Translations under genes and position numbers: made by a program
In this document: positions 17,626 to 26,670 of the stretch, piece after piece
Layout of the letters: each line of letters starts with the position of its first letter
Numbering within the stretch: the first letter of the stretch is position 1
The notes under the pieces: model-generated
Databases searched by the model: none
What the model was told of the DNA's origin: nothing
Seen by the model: only the letters and a program-made list of their open reading frames with translations
NCBI RefSeq assembly: GCF_921293875.1
Contig: NZ_CAKLDI010000001.1
Span: 1,456,475 to 1,520,474 of the forward strand
From: Vibrio stylophorae
Lineage (GTDB): Bacteria; Pseudomonadota; Gammaproteobacteria; Enterobacterales; Vibrionaceae
Reading direction: 5' to 3'
Length of the DNA: 64,000 nt

Positions 17626-18930
17626 TTAAGATGCTTCACGAAAAGCGCGGTAATAACCTCGCTGCAAAGGTGCCAACAGATAATCCATCATGGTTCTCGA
17701 CTCATGAAGCACATAGACCTCAGCTGGCATACCAGGATAAAGCTCAATACTATTAAACCGCTCAAGCTCTGCTTGCTCAAATGCAATTCGCACCTGATAG
17801 CCGCTTTGGCTCGATTCACGACTCTGATTCAAGCGATCGGCATCGACATGAATCACGGTGCCAGCAAATGCCGGTGTTGTTCGCACATTATAAGCGCTCA
17901 GCCGAATACGCGCAGGCATCCCAACTCGGACCAAATCGATATCTTGCGGTGACAGCGTCACCTCAACAACCAAATTATCGTTAACAGGCACCAGCTCCAT
18001 CAGTACCTGTCCCGGGCGAACCACACCACCGACACTGTGAACACTCAAGCCCACCACTACACCTTGGTGTTCACTGCGAATTTCAACGCGTTTGCGCACA
18101 TCGGTGACGGCATGCAGCGCTTGCTTAGCATCGCGAAGCGCTTCACTATTTAGCGCTAACTCTTGGGTATATTGCGATCGTTTGGCGAGCTGCTGAGCCT
18201 CATAGGCTTGTTTGAGAGCTACTATTTGCTCTTTGAGTACGCTTTTTTGTGCTTGCAGCTCGGCTTGATGCGCGCGCACTGAAGCGTGGTGACGTTGCAA
18301 TTCAAGCAGCTTTGTTTTGGCAACATATCCCTTTTCAAGCAGTTGCTTGGTCATTTGGATCTCTTGTGCAATGAGTGATAACTGGCGCGCCACCGCGCGA
18401 AGCTGAAACACAGTGCCTTGCTCCTGCTGGGCTAACAATCGCCCTTGCTGCTCATACTGACTTTGCTCCATCTGTTGCTGCAATCGCGCTTGCTCAAACA
18501 ATAATCGTTGGTGCTGATAAATATTTTGTACCGCGCTCATTTGAATAGTTTGCAGCGCAGAAAAATCCAGTGCCTCTTGGTTTTTCAGCTGCGCTTTCAG
18601 GCGAATTTGACTGGCCTCAAGACTAACCACCCGCTGATAGACTTGCTGATAATTGGCTTCTGCATGCGCATCAGAAAGCTCAATTAACAGATCGCCAGGT
18701 TCAACGCGTTGTCCCTCTTTAACATGAATCGCCTTGACCCATCCCCCAGCTAAATGCTGAATTTTCTTACGTTCACTCTCCACCACCAGTTGACCTGAAG
18801 CGATAGATGCCGACTCAAGCTTTGCGGTCATCGACCATACCAAGAAGCCCCCTACACCTAAAAACAGCAAACATAGTCCCAACACAATAATTCGTTGCGT
18901 ATTTAAAAGTGGCGTATTAAGACGTGGCAT
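17626..18930 (-). CDS. Type I secretion periplasmic adaptor (HlyD/PrtE family)
   Basis: This membrane-fusion protein would link the inner-membrane ABC exporter to an outer-membrane TolC channel. It has a single N-terminal membrane helix near residues 12-33 (IIVLGLCLLFLGVGGFLVWSM). A biotinyl-lipoyl-like beta segment follows (GWVKAIHVKEGQRVEPGDLLIEL), then a long Gln-rich coiled coil at about 80-265. The second lipoyl half and beta-barrel come next (RSEHQGVVVGLSVHSVGGVVRPGQVLMELVP). At 434 residues the length is typical. Its start overlaps the end of the ABC transporter gene by 14 bp, so the two form one operon. No TolC homologue is nearby. Confidence 0.9.
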   Translation of the reverse strand: MPRLNTPLLNTQRIIVLGLCLLFLGVGGFLVWSMTAKLESASIASGQLVVESERKKIQHLAGGWVKAIHVKEGQRVEPGDLLIELSDAHAEANYQQVYQRVVSLEASQIRLKAQLKNQEALDFSALQTIQMSAVQNIYQHQRLLFEQARLQQQMEQSQYEQQGRLLAQQEQGTVFQLRAVARQLSLIAQEIQMTKQLLEKGYVAKTKLLELQRHHASVRAHQAELQAQKSVLKEQIVALKQAYEAQQLAKRSQYTQELALNSEALRDAKQALHAVTDVRKRVEIRSEHQGVVVGLSVHSVGGVVRPGQVLMELVPVNDNLVVEVTLSPQDIDLVRVGMPARIRLSAYNVRTTPAFAGTVIHVDADRLNQSRESSQSGYQVRIAFEQAELERFNSIELYPGMPAEVYVLHESRTMMDYLLAPLQRGYYRAFREAS

Positions 18931-20680
18931 GACTCACCTCCTTAGCCTTTTTATGATGACGAATGGCTTGTTGCTGCCCTAAAAACTGCTCACTGGTACC
19001 TGCTTTTTCTACGCGGCCATCTTTGAGCACCAAGACCCAATCCATCTGTTTTAAAAAGCCGGGTCGATGACTAATCATCACCACAGTGATCCCCTGCTCT
19101 TTGCAGTATTGCAAGACAATAGCGAGCGCCACTTCCCCTTCGGGATCAAGGTTTGAATTGGGCTCATCTAATATCAACACGCGCGGGTTGGAGAAGATTG
19201 CTCTCGCAAGTGCCAAACGCTGCAATTGCCCACCTGAAAGCTGTACGCCGCCCTCACCAATGGGCGTGTCATAACCGCAAGGCAGCGATAAAATCAACTC
19301 ATGCACACAAGCAAGCTGCGCTGCATGAACAATTTTTTCAGCTGGCGCATCGGTAAATCGACAAATATTTTCCGCCACCGTCCCGCTAAGCAAACCCACA
19401 TGTTGCGGCAGATAACCAATCACTTGGCCAAATTGCGCTTCAGGCCATTGTGAAATCGCTGCGCCATCAATGCGAATCTGTCCAACCGTAGGCTGATGAA
19501 TGCCCATCAACAATTGCACCAACAATGTTTTACCTGCACCCGAATGACCCATAATGGCCAGCGCTTGTCCGGCACCAAGCTTAAAATTGACGCCTTGAAG
19601 CACCGCATGTTGGTGTCCTTCAAATTTCAGCCCCACTTGCTCAAAGCAGATATCGCCTTTGGGCTCAGGAAGATGGGTTTTACTCATGGGATCTTGGTTT
19701 AACACAAAGTGTCGAAGCTGCTGATAAGCACGATAGGCTTGAATGGATAGACGCCAGCTCATCACCCCTTGTTCAAAGGGAGCCAATACGCGCGACATCA
19801 AAATAGAGCTAGCAATAATCGCACCGGCACCAAGCTGCTGCTCAAGCACCAACAGTACACCGACACTCAGCACCATGATCTGTAACAGTGTGCGCAAATA
19901 TCGGCTCAGCGCTAGCAACTGACTTTGCTTACTATGCACTTGCCACTGCGCTTGAAGCAAACGCTGTTGATCCTGCTGCCAACGCATGACCATACTTTCG
20001 GTCATTCCCATGGCCCGTAACATCGAGGCATGACGCAAATAGTCATGGGATGCAAATTGCTGCTGTTTTTGTGATAGCTCAACCGCAGCGCTTTGCTTTT
20101 GCTGCTGGTGTATGGTCCAAAACGCTAAACCGGTAAAGAGGACAATACTTGCCAGCGCAATGGCGCCAATCAATGGGTGCAGCAAAAACAGCACCATTAG
20201 AAAAATGGGCGTCCAAGGCAGGTCAAAAATGGCGGTTGAAGATGGTGACAGAAAGAACTGCCGCAGCGTAGCCAGCGCATTCATGCTTTGTCGATCGCTG
20301 TGATTTTTCTCCGCACTTTGCCGCACACTTTGCGCCAAAATACTGGGCCCTATCATCGCATCTAAATTCAATCCAGACTGCTGCAAAATGCTGGTTCGAA
20401 TATAGTCAAAAGCCGCTTGCAAGCTGAGTAGTGCCACCGCAATAACGCATAGCGCAACCAACGTATTGATGCTGGCGCTGGTGAGGACGCGATCAAATAG
20501 CTGCAAGCTATAAATCGGCAGGGTTAAAATCAAAACGTTGCTGACCAAGCTAAATAACACCACAAATCCTAAATGGCGCTTGGTGAGCAGCATGGCTTGG
20601 TCAAACCGACTCGATTGCTGAGTCAATGCGTTCGGTTTTTGCTTTTGTCGCTGAAAATGAGCGTGAGATGAATCAGGCAA
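18917..20680 (-). CDS. Type I secretion ABC permease/ATPase (PrtD family)
   Basis: This is a fused membrane and ATPase subunit of a type I secretion system. The N-terminal half contains about six hydrophobic helices (residues 35-300), including the 'FDLPWTPIF' motif typical of the PrtD/HasD branch. It lacks the C39 peptidase-like domain of HlyB and the bacteriocin exporters. The ATPase has Walker A GHSGAGKT (378-385), signature LSGGQLQRLALARA, Walker B 'VLILDEPNSNLD' and the H-loop 'VMISHRP'. It overlaps the adaptor gene by 14 bp. Both run toward the RTX gene from the other side, so that protein is the obvious candidate substrate. Confidence 0.92.
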   Translation of the reverse strand: MPDSSHAHFQRQKQKPNALTQQSSRFDQAMLLTKRHLGFVVLFSLVSNVLILTLPIYSLQLFDRVLTSASINTLVALCVIAVALLSLQAAFDYIRTSILQQSGLNLDAMIGPSILAQSVRQSAEKNHSDRQSMNALATLRQFFLSPSSTAIFDLPWTPIFLMVLFLLHPLIGAIALASIVLFTGLAFWTIHQQQKQSAAVELSQKQQQFASHDYLRHASMLRAMGMTESMVMRWQQDQQRLLQAQWQVHSKQSQLLALSRYLRTLLQIMVLSVGVLLVLEQQLGAGAIIASSILMSRVLAPFEQGVMSWRLSIQAYRAYQQLRHFVLNQDPMSKTHLPEPKGDICFEQVGLKFEGHQHAVLQGVNFKLGAGQALAIMGHSGAGKTLLVQLLMGIHQPTVGQIRIDGAAISQWPEAQFGQVIGYLPQHVGLLSGTVAENICRFTDAPAEKIVHAAQLACVHELILSLPCGYDTPIGEGGVQLSGGQLQRLALARAIFSNPRVLILDEPNSNLDPEGEVALAIVLQYCKEQGITVVMISHRPGFLKQMDWVLVLKDGRVEKAGTSEQFLGQQQAIRHHKKAKEVSHATS

Positions 20681-20751
20681 AGTCTGCTCCTTGATACAGG
20701 ATCCCTGTCAATGAGCATAGTCGCTACTGCCTTAACTTTAAGACTTTTCAT

Positions 20752-20787
20752 CAAAAAACCCAGTTTCAACGGCTATTGAAACTGGGC
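20752..20787 (-). terminator. Intrinsic terminator after the receiver gene
   Basis: On the minus strand CCCAGTTTCAA pairs with TTGAAACTGGG across a short loop and is followed by TTTTTT, about 40 bp after the receiver stop codon. Confidence 0.88.
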
Positions 20788-20823
20788 ATTCAATGGATTC
20801 AATTCTGATGAATCACAAACCAG

Positions 20824-21297
20824 TTAGTGCAGGCGCTTTAACACCACTTGCTGATCAAGTGCTTCCAGCCACTGGGTATGATCCAATCCCATATCAAAGA
20901 TATATTCAGTGATCAGGTTGCGAACCGTACTCACGAGAACTTCAGCCTGCCACGGCTTTTCAAAATAACTTTCAATACGCGCTTGGTTAATGGCACTGAT
21001 CGCATCTTGATGTGTCGCTTGGCCGGTGAGCAAAATCTTTTTGGTGTGTACAAAACGGCCATCCTTTGACACCTCAGTCAACAGCTCAACGCCAGTCATT
21101 CCTGGCATCACATGATCAGATACCACCAGCGCCACATATTCGCCCTCAGCATCCAGTTCATCCATGAGCTCGAGGGCTTCATCGCCAGACTCGCAATCTT
21201 CAATTGCAAACAATTGACTTAAAGGTTCTAAATCTTTTAGCACAGCGCTTAACACTTCACGCTGATCATCGACACAAATGATATTGAGCTTATCCAT
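20824..21297 (-). CDS. Stand-alone response-regulator receiver protein
   Basis: This 157-residue protein is a CheY-like receiver followed by only about 40 helical residues, with no DNA-binding or enzymatic output domain. The acidic pocket (D10, D11), phosphoacceptor D61 in 'VVSDHVMPGMTG', the switch Thr (LLTGQAT) and the conserved Lys (YFEKPW) are all present. The reading frame continues far upstream, but the start at 21297 (MDKLNIICVDD) is clear because it begins the receiver fold and its ATG overlaps the last codons of the kinase gene by 8 bp. It should be phosphorylated by that kinase. The partner that reads its state is not evident here. Confidence 0.88.
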   Translation of the reverse strand: MDKLNIICVDDQREVLSAVLKDLEPLSQLFAIEDCESGDEALELMDELDAEGEYVALVVSDHVMPGMTGVELLTEVSKDGRFVHTKKILLTGQATHQDAISAINQARIESYFEKPWQAEVLVSTVRNLITEYIFDMGLDHTQWLEALDQQVVLKRLH

Positions 21298-22642
21298 AGC
21301 TGTCCTCAAAAGGCAGTTTAATGCGAAATGTGGTTCGCGAATCATCACTCTTGACGGCAATCGAGCCTTCGTAACTCTGCACAATGCGCTGTGCAATCGA
21401 CAGGCCGAGCCCCAAGCCAAAGGAGAGCCCCCCTTTTTTGGTGGTAAAGTTGGGCTGAAAAATCTTACGGCGCACTTCTTCTGGAATCGCAGGACCATTA
21501 TTACTAATGGTGACCACAATCGATTTACGTTGCACCGTGGTTTGTATTTCAAGCTGAGGTGACGCCATTCCCATCATCGCATCACACCCATTTTTAATGA
21601 TATTAATCCACACTTGGACTAACTCATTTTGACAGGCATAGATGGCAGGCATCTCACCACCATGCCATGCCACTTGCACCCGCCGAAGCGGGCTTTGCAA
21701 CAATGACAATGCCTGCTCAATGGTGTCATTCACATTGACGTTATATTGCTTGTCTTGTTCACCGCCCCCCAGTTGTTTCACTGAGCGCACAATATGGGTG
21801 GCATGAGTCGCAGCCAAACGCATATCATGAATATCCCGTCCCATATCCCAATAGATCAGCGCGTCATCCAAATGCGTGAGCCAATGCTGTGGGATCTCAT
21901 CTTCAGGCCATGCGCGTGCCAGTTGCTTTGCCTTACCTTTTTCAAGGCCATATTGTTGCGCAAAATATTTCGCACGCTGACGCACTTCAGCAGATGATTG
22001 CTGCTGGCCATGGTTCAATCCATGTTCTAGGTATTCACATAAATGTGGGCGACGTTGCACCATGCGCTGATAAATAGATTGCTGCAACGTCTCAGTTTTA
22101 CTGCTCAGTACGCCAACAGCATTATTCAGCTCATGTGCAATACCTGCCGCAAGCTGACCCAAGGTGGTCATTTGCTCTGCGCGAAACAGCTTTTGCATCG
22201 CGCGCTCTTTGGCGGCGGTCTGCTGCACCATGATTTGCTGACGCCGCGCTAGCTCATCCACAATCAGTGGCATCAATTGATCGGACAAAGCGCCATAAAG
22301 CTCTGGCTCTAAAGCCTCGGTATTGAGATCAATCCAACCAAGCTCACTGTCTTGCGAAGCAATTATCGTGGTTGAAGCCACAGTGCTGCGTGAGAAAAAA
22401 CTATGCACACCAACAATTTCACCGGGACTAACCGTAAAAAGCTCAGTCCCCGGCTTTAAACTCAAATCTGCTTTTGATGATTCGTAGTAGCCTTTGAGCT
22501 CCCCCGACTTCACCCAATACAGACGATCATTAAAACCATTTTGGGTCATTAATCGCACGCCAGCTTCAATCGTCAGCTGACGTGATTGCTGCGAAAAATA
22601 AACCTCAATGAGCCGTTCTCGCTCACGCTGAAAAATTGGCAT
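21290..22642 (-). CDS. Histidine kinase with N-terminal cNMP-binding-like domain
   Basis: This 450-residue kinase has no membrane segments. Residues about 5-125 resemble a cyclic-nucleotide-binding (Crp/CAP cupin) domain, with 'GELKGYYESSKADLSLKPGTELFTVSPGEIVG' split over the barrel. A short coil leads to the HisKA helix with H170 (AAGIAHELNN). The HATPase domain has the N box 'WINIIKNGCDAMM' and 'GLSFGLGLGLSIAQ'. The start at 22642 is chosen because its ATG overlaps the transporter stop as TAATG; an ATG at 22672 is also in frame. It is translationally coupled to the transporter upstream and the receiver downstream, which suggests it senses a state linked to dicarboxylate uptake. Confidence 0.88.
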   Translation of the reverse strand: MPIFQRERERLIEVYFSQQSRQLTIEAGVRLMTQNGFNDRLYWVKSGELKGYYESSKADLSLKPGTELFTVSPGEIVGVHSFFSRSTVASTTIIASQDSELGWIDLNTEALEPELYGALSDQLMPLIVDELARRQQIMVQQTAAKERAMQKLFRAEQMTTLGQLAAGIAHELNNAVGVLSSKTETLQQSIYQRMVQRRPHLCEYLEHGLNHGQQQSSAEVRQRAKYFAQQYGLEKGKAKQLARAWPEDEIPQHWLTHLDDALIYWDMGRDIHDMRLAATHATHIVRSVKQLGGGEQDKQYNVNVNDTIEQALSLLQSPLRRVQVAWHGGEMPAIYACQNELVQVWINIIKNGCDAMMGMASPQLEIQTTVQRKSIVVTISNNGPAIPEEVRRKIFQPNFTTKKGGLSFGLGLGLSIAQRIVQSYEGSIAVKSDDSRTTFRIKLPFEDSYG

Positions 22643-24057
22643 TATAGAAACGACACCATACGAAGCATCCAAATCATCACAAAGCTCATGAGCACACCAA
22701 CGATGCCAATGATCACACCGGTCTTCGCCATTTGGTTACTCGACACATTACCAGTCGCGTGTGCCAAGGCATTTGGCGGCGTACTGATTGGCAATGACAT
22801 GCCCAGTGATGCGGCAAAGGTCACCACCAGAATCAATGTTATCTCACCGCCCATTGGCGCCAGACTGGTCATTGATGCGCCCAGGGCTGCCATAATCGGC
22901 ATCAACAAGTTTGCCGTCGCAGTGTGCGACATAAAGTTTGCCATCAATAAACATAAGGTAGCGGCGCCAAGTAGCACCACATAAGGTGAGAAATCATCAA
23001 ATGGAATACTGTGAACCATATTGCTGGCAAGACCGGTTTTATCAAGCGCTAGACCTAGCGCAATACCGCCTGAAACCAACCACAGCACATCCCAAGAGAT
23101 TTTTTTCAAATCCTCTTTGTTGATAATGCCCGTCAATGAGAAAACCGCGACAGGGATCAGTGCAACGGTATAAGAGTTCATGCCGTGCTTTGAGCCCATC
23201 AACCAAAGCAAAATGGTGACACCAAAGGTGAGATAAACTGTGATCGCTTTTGGCGTTTTTAAGAACTTCCCTTTAATTTCCAGCTTCATGCTCTTTTGCT
23301 CAGCTGGATAAAACAGACAAAGAAGTCCCCATGCAAAAGCCAGCAGCACCACCACAAATGGCACCCCAAAGGCCATCCACTCACCAAAGGTAATGGCGTT
23401 TTCACCAGTTAAATATTTCAGTGCAATGGCATTGGGTGGTGTGCCAATTGGCGTACCGATGCCGCCAATGTTAGCTGCAATGGGAATGGATAATGCGAGC
23501 GCCACGCGCGCAGGATCGCTGGTGGCAAATACCGCAAGAACCGGCGTTAAAATCGAAAGCATCATCGCCGTGGTTGCGGTATTGGACATAAACATCGAGA
23601 AAATGGCGGTGATCAGCATTAAACCCAAGGTGACAAATTTTGGATCTTCACCAAAGGGCTTAAGCAGCACCCGCGCTAAGTTCACATCTAAACGATATTT
23701 CGTGGCCGCCATGGCCAGAAAAAAACCGCCCAAGAACAGCATAATGATCGGGCTTGCAAAAGTTGCCATGATCTCTTTATGAGAGAGCAGATGACCAAAA
23801 GATGCCTCACCATTGCCTTGCTGAAAAAAGAATATCCCCTTGTCGGAAATCAATAGCAGTTCAAGAACAATAATTAAAACGGATGTTGCGTAAATTGGAA
23901 TGGGCTCTAGCACCCAACACAGGGCGGCCAAAAGGAAAATGGCAATCACACGTTGTTGTAAAACAGTCATTCCTTCAATGGGAAATGCCGATAGCGGCAT
24001 CAAAAGGATGATCAATGGAATAATAATAGGTAGGACGTATTTGAGGTATCGGCTCAT
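22642..24057 (-). CDS. DASS family Na+/dicarboxylate-type symporter
   Basis: This is an inner-membrane carrier of the divalent anion:Na+ symporter (SLC13) family, which takes up succinate, malate, citrate or similar anions. It has about 11 hydrophobic segments. It also carries the paired family motifs with a Ser/Asn-Thr-Pro core: 'ANIGGIGTPIGTPPNAIAL' in the first half and 'AASLGMSLPISTPPNALAHA' near the C-terminus, which form the two hairpins that bind Na+ and substrate. Length is 471 residues from the ATG at 24057; a TTG extension to 24087 is possible but less likely. Its stop codon overlaps the kinase start (TAATG). Confidence 0.9.
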   Translation of the reverse strand: MSRYLKYVLPIIIPLIILLMPLSAFPIEGMTVLQQRVIAIFLLAALCWVLEPIPIYATSVLIIVLELLLISDKGIFFFQQGNGEASFGHLLSHKEIMATFASPIIMLFLGGFFLAMAATKYRLDVNLARVLLKPFGEDPKFVTLGLMLITAIFSMFMSNTATTAMMLSILTPVLAVFATSDPARVALALSIPIAANIGGIGTPIGTPPNAIALKYLTGENAITFGEWMAFGVPFVVVLLAFAWGLLCLFYPAEQKSMKLEIKGKFLKTPKAITVYLTFGVTILLWLMGSKHGMNSYTVALIPVAVFSLTGIINKEDLKKISWDVLWLVSGGIALGLALDKTGLASNMVHSIPFDDFSPYVVLLGAATLCLLMANFMSHTATANLLMPIMAALGASMTSLAPMGGEITLILVVTFAASLGMSLPISTPPNALAHATGNVSSNQMAKTGVIIGIVGVLMSFVMIWMLRMVSFL

Positions 24058-24426
24058 GGCAATCAACAATCCACTGTAGGTAACCAAAAGTCACAGCAAG
24101 TCAATGCTGCAGAAAAATACTGAAAGATTCATTCTACGCGGATGGTTTGAATTAAATAGGAAGCAGATCAATTAAATTGAGCGATAACGGACGGTTAGCA
24201 TCAATATTTACATTTTGTAACATTTGATTGCGATAGCCCGCAGATTTTAGGCCCTAAGTCTTAGTGCGTTAGCTAGTTAATACAATAAGTCGTATCGATA
24301 AATTGCCTAATTCTATTCAAATGATGGTCTTCGAATACTTTTCTTCGATCAATACGTCAATGTATGAAAGGTTCAATCCTTCACCAAAAAAAACCACCCT
24401 TTCAGGTGGCTTCTATCAAAAATTCG
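24058..24426. other. Gap between the transporter operon and the CBS gene
   Basis: This 369-bp AT-rich gap should hold the promoter of the DASS-kinase-receiver operon and, at its right end, the terminator of the CBS gene. I see no reading frame or RNA motif in it. Confidence 0.5.
24385..24416 (-). terminator. Intrinsic terminator of the CBS-domain gene
   Basis: On the minus strand GCCACC, loop TGAAAG, then GGTGG runs into a T8 tract just downstream of the CBS gene stop. Confidence 0.85.
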
Positions 24427-24843
24427 TTATACGGGATGTTGAAAGCACTTCAGGATCTGCGCGTGAATCGCATCGAGTACATTGCGACGGGTGATCACCC
24501 CCACCAATCGACCCTTTTCAACCACAGGGTACACTTTCGGTTTTTGCCCACACATCATCTCAGCCAATGCAAGAATTGAATCATTGGGATCCACTGACAG
24601 AACATCCGTTCGCATACAATCACCAACCTGAGCAGCATCTTCACAGTGATAGCTCACTTTAAGCAGCTTTTGAATCATATCCTGCTCTGAAATAAAACCA
24701 ATCACCTCATCCTTTTCATTCACAACGGGCCCACCGGTCTGCCTTGACTGTAATAGACGCTCCAAAGCCACAGTCAGTGACATCTGAGTGGTGAATAACA
24801 CGGGGCGGTTATTCATGTAGTCGATCACTTTCAAAGATTCCAT
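24427..24843 (-). CDS. CBS-pair domain protein
   Basis: This 138-residue protein consists almost entirely of two CBS motifs, which usually bind adenosyl nucleotides and act as energy or ligand sensors. The first (residues about 8-60) includes 'GGPVVNEKDEVIGFISEQDMIQKL'. The second (about 75-130) includes 'KVYPVVEKGRLVGVITRRNVLDAI'. There is no fused effector domain. The ATG at 24843 follows a GGGGGAG-like purine run. It is a single-gene unit with its own terminator. The partner protein and ligand cannot be inferred. Confidence 0.85.
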   Translation of the reverse strand: MESLKVIDYMNNRPVLFTTQMSLTVALERLLQSRQTGGPVVNEKDEVIGFISEQDMIQKLLKVSYHCEDAAQVGDCMRTDVLSVDPNDSILALAEMMCGQKPKVYPVVEKGRLVGVITRRNVLDAIHAQILKCFQHPV

Positions 24844-24997
24844 TTGTACTCCCCCAAGCGCATGCCTGATCAGATTGTTGTCGGACTTCTTCTATTATGG
24901 TCTCACCTTCAAGGGATTACGAAATCCATGTTAGTAAAATGTTTAATAAATAAGACCAATGATTCGACACTCGGTTTGCATTGCGCGCTGTTACAAA

Positions 24998-25025
24998 CAA
25001 AAAAGGCAGCCAAGCTGCCTTTTTA
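24998..25025 (-). terminator. Terminator of udp, symmetrical
   Basis: AAAAAGGCAGC, loop CAA, and GCTGCCTTTTT form a strong stem. On the minus strand the T-run follows directly, about 80 bp after the udp stop. Confidence 0.88.
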
Positions 25026-25107
25026 CAATCCAGTGATTTAAAGCATATCAATCAGCGAAAATTGAACAATGAAATGTAACACAAAACTGCTAAATGAAAC
25101 CTCGACA

Positions 25108-25875
25108 CTAAGCGGTCTGAATCAAACGTTTTGCCGCTACAACGACTGCTGTAATCGCGCGAGTTTCCACCAGCGCTAGTGTTTTTGCATCAGGAATCTC
25201 TTGATGGGTCCGATTGACAATCACCCCAGCCACGCAGCCGGCTCGAAAACCTTGGCTGGCACATTGTGTCAATAAGGTCGCAGATTCCATTTCATAGTTC
25301 AGCACGCCCATGGCTTGCCATTCAGCCATTGAACCTTGCAGGCTTTTTATCACGCGGCCAGACACTGTGTCATAGCGCTCTTGTCCTGGATAAAAGGTGT
25401 CACTTGACGCTGTGACGCCCAAATGCAAGGGATAACCAAGTTCAGTCACCGCCTGCTCCATCGCTTGCATCACACGATAGTTAGCGACCGCTGGAAATGC
25501 CGCTGGTGCAAAATGATAACTGGCACCATCCAAGCGCACAGAGCCTGTGGTGATAATCACATCACCCACTTGAATTTCAGGTTGAATGGCACCCGTGGTA
25601 CCCACCCGAAGAAAATCACGAATCCCAAGCTGCGCCAACTCTTCAACTGCAATCGACGTAGATGGACCACCAATCCCCGTTGAACAAACAATCACGGTTT
25701 GACCGGCAAGCTTCGCGCGATAAAGGGTATATTCACGGTGCGCCGCGAGAAATTCGGGTTGCTCCATTAAGCCTGCAATTTTCTCTACGCGATCGGGGTC
25801 GCCTGGCAAAATGGCCAATGTGGCACCTTGAAAGTCATCTTGATTTACGCCGAGGTGAAATACGCTTGCTGTCAT
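25108..25875 (-). CDS. udp: Uridine phosphorylase
   Basis: This enzyme cleaves uridine with phosphate to uracil and ribose-1-phosphate in pyrimidine salvage; it is cytoplasmic and typically hexameric. At 255 residues it matches the family length. Motifs include the phosphate-binding '[12 protein letters not shown]' near residues 23-34, '[21 protein letters not shown]', '[11 protein letters not shown]' and the ribose-binding 'NYEMESATL'. A CTCAAGGAGC ribosome-binding site precedes the ATG at 25875. It is monocistronic with its own terminator, and CytR- and CRP-like sites lie upstream. Confidence 0.95.
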   Translation of the reverse strand: MTASVFHLGVNQDDFQGATLAILPGDPDRVEKIAGLMEQPEFLAAHREYTLYRAKLAGQTVIVCSTGIGGPSTSIAVEELAQLGIRDFLRVGTTGAIQPEIQVGDVIITTGSVRLDGASYHFAPAAFPAVANYRVMQAMEQAVTELGYPLHLGVTASSDTFYPGQERYDTVSGRVIKSLQGSMAEWQAMGVLNYEMESATLLTQCASQGFRAGCVAGVIVNRTHQEIPDAKTLALVETRAITAVVVAAKRLIQTA

Positions 25876-25927
25876 GGCAAAGCTCCTTGAGTTTGAGGAA
25901 AGGCTAAGTCTTACTCTAGTGGAGTTT

Positions 25928-25958
25928 TTGCAATTGCAACGCTGGATAGATCACACTT
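25928..25958 (-). promoter_or_regulatory. Possible CytR/CRP control region of udp
   Basis: Upstream of udp the minus strand has GTTGCAATTGCAA, two inverted octamer-like GTTGCA elements as bound by CytR. Beside it is TGTGATCTATCCAGC, whose first half matches a CRP site. This pairing is the usual layout at CytR-controlled nucleoside genes. It is a match by eye only. Confidence 0.45.
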
Positions 25959-26023
25959 CCCAAGGGCAAACGATTCCCTCATCAATGGCGGGATTTTCAG
26001 TTTAGAAATTTGTGAGCACGCAC

Positions 26024-26047
26024 AAAAAAAGCGCTCGAAAGCGCTTT
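26024..26047 (-). terminator. Intrinsic terminator of the tfoX-like gene
   Basis: On the minus strand AAAGCGCT, tetraloop TTCG and AGCGCTTT are followed by a T tract, about 35 bp downstream of the stop codon. Confidence 0.88.
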
Positions 26048-26082
26048 GAGGTGACGTATTTCTTAAACCAAACTGGGTATTG

Positions 26083-26670
26083 TTACGCGGTCTGACGCAG
26101 CAATGCTTGCTGCTGCTGCATATCAATCAAAGTCCAATGGATCCCTTCACAGGCACCTGCAAACATCCAAAGTAACTTTTCGTCAACCGTATCGCCATGC
26201 ACTTGTTTTACACGCTTGTAGACTTCAGCAGCGCCCAAGTCCATAAAGGTGTCAACATCAGGTACCCCTGACTTTTTTATCATGCGCTCTAGGGTCAAAC
26301 GTAGATTCGGTAGATCGCGCAAACGTAAATTTTGATTGTTATTGCGCTCAGTGCGATCAACCTGCGCTTGTTCAATTGCCGCTTCAATCAACGGATCTAA
26401 ATTTGGTGACTCGGCCAAAAACAACTCAGACACATCATAGTAATTAACCACCGCCGTAGATGAGCGCTTTTTATGGGTATAGCGCGGACAATCTAGCGCC
26501 ATAAAGCGATCATCTAAGTCTGCACCACCGCGCAAATAAAAACGGCCGCCCGTCACGAGTGAAAACATGGCGTCACTATGAAATAGCCCCGTACCACCAA
26601 ACATGGAACGCTTATAGTTGTCACCAAAACGTGCACAATACGTTGCAATTGTATCGACTGCCAATGTCAT
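26083..26670 (-). CDS. TfoX/Sxy family competence regulator
   Basis: This 195-residue protein has both TfoX domains. The N-terminal domain (residues about 10-95) includes the family hallmark 'RSMFGGTGLF' and 'FYLRGG'. The C-terminal helix-hairpin-helix-like domain (about 115-190) includes 'LRDLPNLRLTLERMIKKSGVPDVDTFMDLGA'. In Vibrio and Haemophilus relatives these proteins act with CRP to switch on DNA-uptake genes; the paralogue TfoY instead controls motility and type VI secretion. I cannot assign it to TfoX or TfoY with certainty. A TTGGAGG site precedes the ATG at 26670. No c-di-GMP riboswitch of the kind found before tfoY in V. cholerae was recognised upstream. Confidence 0.85.
   Translation of the reverse strand: MTLAVDTIATYCARFGDNYKRSMFGGTGLFHSDAMFSLVTGGRFYLRGGADLDDRFMALDCPRYTHKKRSSTAVVNYYDVSELFLAESPNLDPLIEAAIEQAQVDRTERNNNQNLRLRDLPNLRLTLERMIKKSGVPDVDTFMDLGAAEVYKRVKQVHGDTVDEKLLWMFAGACEGIHWTLIDMQQQQALLRQTA

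Noticed and set aside
21298-21552. N-terminal 85-residue extension of the receiver protein
   Set aside because: The extension lies inside the kinase gene in another frame; the receiver fold starts exactly at the ATG at 21297.
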